DNA from: CAZJYC01 sp964550165
Lineage (GTDB): Bacteria > Acidobacteriota > Aminicenantia > Aminicenantales > Aminicenantaceae
Reading direction: 5' to 3'
DNA: 64,000 bases
Assembly (NCBI GenBank): GCA_964550165.1
Contig: CAZJYC010000004.1
Location: 1 to 64,000, forward strand
Shown: positions 58,530 to 64,000 of the stretch, piece after piece
Numbering within the stretch: position 1 is the stretch's first letter
Layout of the letters: each line of letters begins with the position of its first letter
Notes under the pieces: generated by a model
What the model was told of the DNA's origin: nothing
What the model saw: only the letters and a program-made list of their open reading frames with translations
The model's database searches: none
Translations under genes and position numbers: made by a program

Positions 58530-59804
58530 ATGACAAGCAACGTAAAAGTTTTGAGCACGTGTAAAAGAGAAATTGAAGTTGATATCTCGACCAACGAGGT
58601 CATGAGAGAATTTGAAAGGATTGTGACTCAATATTCCTCCGGAGCTAAAATCCCGGGATTCAGGCCTGGAAAGGCCCCGATTCCTATCATCAAGCAAAGG
58701 TTCTATCCGGAGATAAGAGATAATGTCATCAATTCTCTAGTGCCTAAGGCGCTAAGCCATGAGCTCAAAGTACAAAATCTGGATCCTGTGGCTATGCCCG
58801 TCGTGAGCGACCTTCACTTCAAGGAAGGAGATCCTCTTCATTTCAAAGCACAATTTGAAATCATGCCAGAGATCAAACTCCCTGAATACAAAAAAATTAA
58901 AGTTAAAAAGAAAAACACTTCGTTAACGGATAAAGAACTTCAGCAAGCTTTGGAGGAGCTCCGGCAAAGGTCTGCCGAATACGCTCCTGTTGAGGGGAGG
59001 GGAGTGGTCGACGGCGATTATGTTATTGCAGAAGTGCGAGGAAAAGATTTGAAAACGAAAAAGATGCTCCCCATAGAGAAAGGAGTCATCCATGCCGGTC
59101 AACCCGAGAATGAAGATGTCCTGAATAAGAACCTGATAGGATTAAAGCCCGGTGAAGTCAGAAATTTCTTGATTGATTTTGACCTGAACCATAAGAACAA
59201 AAAACTTGCAGGGAGAACAATCGAATACACCTTAAAGATCGTCTCGGTCAAAGAAAAAAAACTTCCAGAAATAACCGATGAATTCGCAAAGGATCTCGGA
59301 GAATTCACAGATTTGAATGCATTAAAAGAAAAAATAAGGGAGGAACTGGTTTACTCTAAGGAGAAAGAAGCCAAGAACGAGATGGCCGAGGAAATATTAA
59401 AAAAGATATCGGACCAACTCAGCATTGAACTGCCAGAAATTTTGGTTGACCAGGAATACAGAAGAGCCTTAAAGAACTTCCTATCTTCTCGCCCCCAGAA
59501 AGACCTGAAAAAAGAGGAACTTGAGCAACTTAAGACTGAGGCCCAACAGAAGGCCGAACAAAATTTGAAGAATCATTTGATTTTGACAAAAATCGCCGAA
59601 AAAGAAGGGCTGACTGTTTCTGATCAAGAAATTCATGAAGAATTTAAGGCCATCGCCAAAGCGAATAATGTTCCCTTGGCCAAGGTCGTGGACAGTGTTA
59701 ACAGAGAAGGTAAGAGAGAAGAAATCCAAAGAAATCTTCAGCTTAAAAAGACAGTTGACTTTTTGGTTGAACAGGCTATAATAGAAAGTCAAGATTCTTC
59801 ATGA
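58530..59804 (+). CDS. tig: Trigger factor
   Basis: A 424-residue ribosome-bound folding chaperone with peptidyl-prolyl isomerase domain. The ribosome-binding signature IPGFRPGKAPIPIIKQRF is present near residue 45, the FKBP-like domain spans about 150-240 (VDGDYVIAEVRG), and the C-terminal helical arms run to the end. No Shine-Dalgarno site precedes the ATG at 58530. It starts a tig-lon-rho block; unlike many genomes, clpP and clpX are not between tig and lon. Confidence 0.97.
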   Translation: MTSNVKVLSTCKREIEVDISTNEVMREFERIVTQYSSGAKIPGFRPGKAPIPIIKQRFYPEIRDNVINSLVPKALSHELKVQNLDPVAMPVVSDLHFKEGDPLHFKAQFEIMPEIKLPEYKKIKVKKKNTSLTDKELQQALEELRQRSAEYAPVEGRGVVDGDYVIAEVRGKDLKTKKMLPIEKGVIHAGQPENEDVLNKNLIGLKPGEVRNFLIDFDLNHKNKKLAGRTIEYTLKIVSVKEKKLPEITDEFAKDLGEFTDLNALKEKIREELVYSKEKEAKNEMAEEILKKISDQLSIELPEILVDQEYRRALKNFLSSRPQKDLKKEELEQLKTEAQQKAEQNLKNHLILTKIAEKEGLTVSDQEIHEEFKAIAKANNVPLAKVVDSVNREGKREEIQRNLQLKKTVDFLVEQAIIESQDSS

Positions 59805-59871
59805 AATTAATCCCCAGAACCGGTCAAATTTAGGATGAGTTAAACTCTTCCTAAAAATTCGGAGCATAAAT

Positions 59872-62289
59872 ATGCAAAACGCCAACAATTACTCAGAAAC
59901 GACGAGGAACATTTCTTTAATCCCGCTGAGGGACATCGTTGTTTTCCCTTCCACCCTAGTTCCTTTCATCATCGGACGGCCATCCTCCATTCAAGCGCTC
60001 GAAATTGCGATAGAGAAAGACAAACTGATTTTCCTTGCCGCTCAAATGGATGCGTCTCTGGACAATCCCACGCCCAAGGATATTTATTCCATGGGTGTGA
60101 TCGCCAAAATTATCCGTATTCTTAAGATGGACAACAACAACGTCAAAGTTGTCGTCGAAGGGAAGAAAAGGGCAAGAATCATAGAATACCTCAGCACTTA
60201 TCCTTTTTATCAAGTTTTGGCTAAAGAAATCAAAGAAATCGAGAGCGAAAGCAAAGAGTTGAAAGAAATATTGCAAAGAGTATTGGCCCTCTTCGAGGAT
60301 TATCTCAAGCTCAGCCAGAATGCAAATTTCGAATCCATTATTCCTGCATTGAGAGATAACACTCCTGACAGGATTACCGACATTATTTCCTCACACCTCT
60401 ATCTTCCTTTAGAAGAAAAGCAGAATCTGTTGGAAACAGTCAACAGCTTCGAAAGAATAAGACGGCTGAATTTTGTCTTAGAAAACGAAATACTGAAAAT
60501 TAATTCCAGGCTGAAAAAAGAAGGAAAAAGCCGCCGAAAGGATCTTTTTAGGGAGGCTGGCCAAAAGGTTTTCCCCGCCGGGATTGGTTTTAAAAAAGAG
60601 GATCAGCCTAATGAAATCGAAGAGCTGAAGCGAAAGGTGATTCAAGCCAACATGCCCAAAGATGCCGAAGAGAAGGCTAATAAAGAAATAGAAAGGCTGG
60701 AATCTATGCCTCCGATGTCAGCAGAAGCGACAGTCTGCCGCAACTATCTGGACTGGCTCACCTCATTGCCCTGGAACAAAAAATCCAGGGAGAAGAGAGC
60801 CCTGGATGAAGCAGAAAAAATCCTAGATGAAGATCATTATGGATTGGAGAAGGTCAAAGAAAGGATACTGGAGTATCTTTCGATTCGTCAGCTTGTTAAA
60901 AACCCGAAAGGCATCATTTTAGGCTTTATAGGCCCTCCGGGCGTAGGGAAGAGTTCGCTCGGCCGTTCGATCGCGCGAGCAACGGGAAGAAAATTCGTCC
61001 GTCTCTCTCTGGGCGGAGTGAGAGACGAAGCCGAAATCCGAGGGCATAGAAGGACATACATCGGAGCCTATCCAGGAAGAATCATCCAGATGATAAAAAG
61101 AGCCGGAACAAAGAATCCTGTCTTCCTGCTGGACGAAGTGGATAAGATGAGCATGGATTTCAGAGGAGATCCAGCTTCGGCCTTGATGGAGGTCCTGGAT
61201 CCTGAACAGAACAGCACTTTTCTCGACCATTACATAGATACCGATTTTGACCTTTCCCAAGTTATGTTCATCGTAACCGCGAACATGCTCGAACCCGTTC
61301 CTCGGCCTCTACTCGATAGAATGGAAGTCATCAGGATCCCGGGATACACCGAAGATGAAAAACTGCAGATCGCCAAGCGCTTCCTGCTCCCCAAGCAGTT
61401 GAAAGCCCACGGCCTGAATGAGAACAACCTGAAAATCACCGAAAAAGCCTTCATGAAACTCATTCGGGAGTACACAAAAGAAGCCGGTGTAAGGAATGTC
61501 GAACGCGAGATTAACTCCATATGCCGCAAAGTCGTTAAGAAAGTCGTATCCAAAGGCAAGTCCTACGAGGAAAAAGTGACCGACAAGGATCTCGAAAATT
61601 TTCTCGGCATTCCAAGATTCAGACGCTCAGAGATCGACAAAAAAAATGAAATAGGTGTTGCCATAGGCATGGCCTGGACAGAATTTGGCGGAGAGCTATT
61701 AACATTTGAGGTGACAAAAGTCCATGGCAAAGGAAACTTCACCCTGACAGGCCATCTTGGGGAAATCATGCAGGAATCCGCCCAGGCGGCTTTCAGCTAT
61801 GTCAAAGGGAAAATCTATGAGCTGAATATCGCCAAGGATTTGCATAAAAATTACGATATTCACATCCATGTCCCAGAGGTCGCTACTCCCAAAGAAGGCC
61901 CTTCTGCCGGGATCACCATCGCCACATCGATCATCTCTCTGCTCACGGAAATCCCGGTCAACAAAAAAGTGGCCATGAGCGGAGAAATTACTCTGAAGGG
62001 AAAAGTCCTTCCGGTGGGCGGTATCAAAGAAAAACTACTGGCTGCTCATCGCGAAGGGATTAAAGAGGCCATTCTTCCCCTTGATAATAAGCCGGACTTA
62101 AAAGATCTCCCAAAAAACATACTTGAGGAAATGAAAATCCATTTTGTCGAAAACATGGATGAAGTCTTGAAAATCGCGCTGATACGGAAACTCCCCGAAA
62201 AACGTGAAAAGAAAAAAGTGGCAGTTCCTTCTGCGCTTCCAAAAAGGGAAGAAGGGGAGGGGCCCCAAGAGCCATCTTTAACTCATTGA
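59872..62289 (+). CDS. lon: ATP-dependent protease Lon
   Basis: An 805-residue LonA. N-terminal substrate domain (SLIPLRDIVVFPSTLVPFI), central AAA+ (GPPGVGKSSLGRSIARA, FLLDEVDKM) and C-terminal protease with Ser in PKEGPSAGITIA and Lys in INKKVAMSGEITLKG-like region. It degrades misfolded and regulatory proteins. Ribosome site GGAG near 59859 and 67 bases after tig. The C-terminal 25 residues are a variable, charged tail. Confidence 0.98.
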   Translation: MQNANNYSETTRNISLIPLRDIVVFPSTLVPFIIGRPSSIQALEIAIEKDKLIFLAAQMDASLDNPTPKDIYSMGVIAKIIRILKMDNNNVKVVVEGKKRARIIEYLSTYPFYQVLAKEIKEIESESKELKEILQRVLALFEDYLKLSQNANFESIIPALRDNTPDRITDIISSHLYLPLEEKQNLLETVNSFERIRRLNFVLENEILKINSRLKKEGKSRRKDLFREAGQKVFPAGIGFKKEDQPNEIEELKRKVIQANMPKDAEEKANKEIERLESMPPMSAEATVCRNYLDWLTSLPWNKKSREKRALDEAEKILDEDHYGLEKVKERILEYLSIRQLVKNPKGIILGFIGPPGVGKSSLGRSIARATGRKFVRLSLGGVRDEAEIRGHRRTYIGAYPGRIIQMIKRAGTKNPVFLLDEVDKMSMDFRGDPASALMEVLDPEQNSTFLDHYIDTDFDLSQVMFIVTANMLEPVPRPLLDRMEVIRIPGYTEDEKLQIAKRFLLPKQLKAHGLNENNLKITEKAFMKLIREYTKEAGVRNVEREINSICRKVVKKVVSKGKSYEEKVTDKDLENFLGIPRFRRSEIDKKNEIGVAIGMAWTEFGGELLTFEVTKVHGKGNFTLTGHLGEIMQESAQAAFSYVKGKIYELNIAKDLHKNYDIHIHVPEVATPKEGPSAGITIATSIISLLTEIPVNKKVAMSGEITLKGKVLPVGGIKEKLLAAHREGIKEAILPLDNKPDLKDLPKNILEEMKIHFVENMDEVLKIALIRKLPEKREKKKVAVPSALPKREEGEGPQEPSLTH

Positions 62290-62376
62290 TATTAAATAAA
62301 TTAATATATCTCTCAGTTAGACTCTAAACAGAATATCCAGTTCAAAAATAATTGGCAAAAAGGAGAATAAATAAAA

Positions 62377-63657
62377 ATGAAAGAGTATAATTTAGCCCAA
62401 CTCGAAGAAAAAGACATTGAAGAATTGCACAAAATTTCCGGACAGTTTGGTCTCTCAGAAGACGAAATCGAGGATTCAAACAAGCACAATCTCATCTTCA
62501 AGATTCTAGAAGCGCAGGCTAAAAAGAATGGATTGCTTTTTTCCGAAGGCGTCCTGGAATGTCTCGATGATGGTTTTGGCTTTCTCAGGGCCCCTGAATT
62601 CAGTTATTTGCCCAGTCATGACGATATCTATGTTTCTCCTTCCCAGATTCGAAAGTTTCAGCTTCGAACCGGCGATACGATATCAGGAATCGTCCGTGCG
62701 CCTAAAGACGGAGAGAAATATTTTGCCCTGATTAAAATTGAGGCTATCAATTTTGCCCACCCTGAGATAGTTCTTGACTCCAGGAGAAATATATATTTTG
62801 ACAATCTGACTCCTCTTTATCCCTTTGAAAAAATCAGGCTTGAGGATGGCGAAAAGAAAAATCTTAATGCGCGGGTCATGGACCTTTTAACCCCGATCGG
62901 CAAAGGTCAAAGAGGATTGATCGTTTCTCCTCCTCGAGCAGGAAAAACAACACTTTTGAAGACGATTGCCAAATCGATCGAAAAAAATCACCCCGAAATA
63001 TTTCTTATTGTCCTCCTCGTCGCCGAGCGTCCAGAAGAAGTCACGGATTTCCAGAGGAGCATCAATGGCGAAGTGGTCGCATCAACGTTCGACGAGCCTC
63101 CGGCTCGAAATGCTCAGGTGGCCAACATTGTCTTGGAAAAAGCGAAAAGGCTTGTGGAGCTCAAAAAAGATGTCACCATTCTTCTCGACAGCATCACCCG
63201 CTTGGCCAGAGCCCATAATGCCATTATCCCGCCATCAGGAAAAGTCCTTTCTGGAGGAATTGACGCCAATGCATTGAACAAGCCAAAGAAATTCTTCGGC
63301 TCTGCCAGAAAAGTTGAAGAAGGAGGCAGCTTGACTATCGTCGCCACCGCCCTGATCGATACCGGAAGCCGTATGGATGAAGTAATTTTTGAAGAGTTTA
63401 AGGGAACAGGAAACCTAGAAATAAATCTTGATAGACGTCTTGTCGATAAGCGACTTTTTCCGGCTATAGATATCACTCGCTCTGGCACAAGAAAAGAAGA
63501 GCTTCTTATTGCAGATAACGATCTCAACAGAATTTGGATCCTGAGGAAGGTCCTTAGCCAGCTCAGCGAAGTTGAGTCGATGGAACTTCTTCTGGAAAAG
63601 ATATCCAAGACCAAGACAAATGCCGATTTCTTGGATGCGATGAGCAAGGGCCTCTAA
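62377..63657 (+). CDS. rho: Transcription termination factor Rho
   Basis: A 426-residue Rho, hexameric RNA helicase ending untranslated transcripts. N-terminal helical domain, RNA-binding cold-shock-like domain (GFGFLRAPEFSYLPSHDDIY), Walker A SPPRAGKTTLL, LLVAERPEEVTDF, DSITRLARAHN and the Q/R-loop region SGKVLSGGIDANAL. All motifs for a functional Rho are present. Ribosome site AAGGAG is 12 bases upstream of ATG. Confidence 0.98.
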   Translation: MKEYNLAQLEEKDIEELHKISGQFGLSEDEIEDSNKHNLIFKILEAQAKKNGLLFSEGVLECLDDGFGFLRAPEFSYLPSHDDIYVSPSQIRKFQLRTGDTISGIVRAPKDGEKYFALIKIEAINFAHPEIVLDSRRNIYFDNLTPLYPFEKIRLEDGEKKNLNARVMDLLTPIGKGQRGLIVSPPRAGKTTLLKTIAKSIEKNHPEIFLIVLLVAERPEEVTDFQRSINGEVVASTFDEPPARNAQVANIVLEKAKRLVELKKDVTILLDSITRLARAHNAIIPPSGKVLSGGIDANALNKPKKFFGSARKVEEGGSLTIVATALIDTGSRMDEVIFEEFKGTGNLEINLDRRLVDKRLFPAIDITRSGTRKEELLIADNDLNRIWILRKVLSQLSEVESMELLLEKISKTKTNADFLDAMSKGL

Positions 63658-63710
63658 GAAAAAAGCTAAATATTTCCCACCTTTCAGCGATATTTATATA
63701 AGTTATTGAT

Positions 63711-63730
63711 AATAATATAATTATATTATT
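63711..63730. terminator. 20-base perfect AT palindrome after rho
   Basis: AATAATATAATTATATTATT (63711-63730) is perfectly self-complementary and followed by TTT. Between convergent rho and the edge gene it may serve as a weak bidirectional terminator; composition makes chance palindromes more likely here. Confidence 0.4.
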
Positions 63731-63782
63731 TTTGCCGACTGTGTCGCATAAGGGATATTATGTAAACTATTATCAATTTTTT

Positions 63783-64000
63783 TTAAAAAATGCTTTCTTT
63801 TAATTTTTTTATTACCCTTAACAATGTCTCTATGATCTCATCTCTTGTCACATTTGGCTTTCTGAATTCAATTTTTACCTTGAATTTATCATCCTTCTCT
63901 GCATAGTTGTAAATAAAAGCTCTTTCTTTTTTAATTTTTCCCTTGATCAACTTTGAAAGGTCTCTTGTATCTTCTCTTTTTAGCTCTCTTTTCTTTATGG
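63783..64000 (-). CDS. Unidentified protein, C-terminal part, cut by window edge
   Basis: On the minus strand a frame is open from the right edge to a TAA at 63783-63785, giving 71 residues: highly charged, with RELKREDTRDLSKLIKGKIK, FKVKIEFRKPNVTRDE and a final helix ETLLRVIKKLKESIF. The pattern of a helix, two strands and a helix weakly recalls C-terminal dimerisation parts of ParB-like proteins, but I do not claim it. Real coding is supported by absence of stops in this AT-rich stretch and balanced composition. Confidence 0.6.
   Translation of the reverse strand, partial: IKKRELKREDTRDLSKLIKGKIKKERAFIYNYAEKDDKFKVKIEFRKPNVTRDEIIETLLRVIKKLKESIF

Noticed and set aside
1..64000. CRISPR array, prophage, IS transposase or rRNA operon
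   Set aside because: No regularly spaced short repeats, no phage structural genes, no transposase or integrase motifs and no rRNA-like stretch were found.

Overview
The window reads as a chromosomal segment of a Gram-negative-type, probably anaerobic or microaerophilic bacterium. Supporting signs are a TonB-dependent receptor, outer-membrane barrels, lipoproteins, a PerR/rubrerythrin unit, several Fe-S proteins and a DsrC-DsrM-DsrK-like redox module. The gene mix (HspR heat-shock operon, DUF438 protein, NamZ, S9 peptidase, saccharopine-type lysine catabolism, PurO-type purine synthesis) is compatible with the Acidobacteriota/Aminicenantota neighbourhood. That placement is inference from gene content, not a phylogenetic result.

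Layout. 1-2.6 kb: end of a VanZ-like gene, then a peroxide/iron unit on the minus strand (perR, rubrerythrin, DUF438-hemerythrin-PAS). 2.7-7.4 kb: a pair of dispersed repeats, a LOG protein, PurO-type IMP cyclohydrolase with a stand-alone AICAR transformylase, and malic enzyme. 7.6-12.8 kb: heat-shock operon dnaK-dnaJ-hspR-sigma factor-DnaC-like ATPase, preceded by a consensus promoter overlapping a HAIR-like operator. 12.87-13.30 kb: tRNA-Asn(GUU) split in its anticodon by a 350-nt group I intron whose P1 loop contains the C-terminal half of an HNH endonuclease motif. 13.6-22.5 kb: envelope and secreted proteins (unknown secreted protein, lipoprotein, two barrels, NamZ muramidase, SixA, UlaG-like hydrolase, Tat-exported aldo/keto reductase, LolA-like protein). 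22.7-26.5 kb: dsrC-dsrM-dsrK with a long structured leader, convergent with a cysteine desulfurase. 26.6-30.7 kb: D-aminoacylase-like lipoprotein, cupin, terpenoid-cyclase-fold protein, folK. 31-37.5 kb: TonB receptor, a truncated secreted-protein gene, S9 peptidase, yraN, cysS. 37.9-41.4 kb: split lysine-ketoglutarate reductase/saccharopine dehydrogenase and AmrB/Memo. 41.7-47.8 kb: second chaperone operon hrcA-grpE-dnaK2-dnaJ2-rsmE-Ser/Thr kinase, in which DnaK2 lacks the C-terminal lid. 48.1-53.6 kb: ilvE, pilT, alaS, lytic transglycosylase. 53.6-55.7 kb: a lipid kinase broken by one in-frame UAG and two membrane proteins. 56.2-63.7 kb: a TPR protein with a catalytically dead trypsin-like domain, tRNA-Leu(UAG), tig, lon, rho. 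The right edge cuts an unidentified minus-strand gene.

Three themes stand out. First, protein quality control is duplicated: an HspR-type and an HrcA-type chaperone operon, plus tig and lon. Second, small mobile or parasitic DNA is present: a group I intron carrying an endonuclease relic, and at least six copies of an apparently undescribed miniature inverted-repeat element in intergenic spaces. Third, several consensus -35/-10 promoters sit so close to start codons that the predicted mRNAs are leaderless or nearly so.
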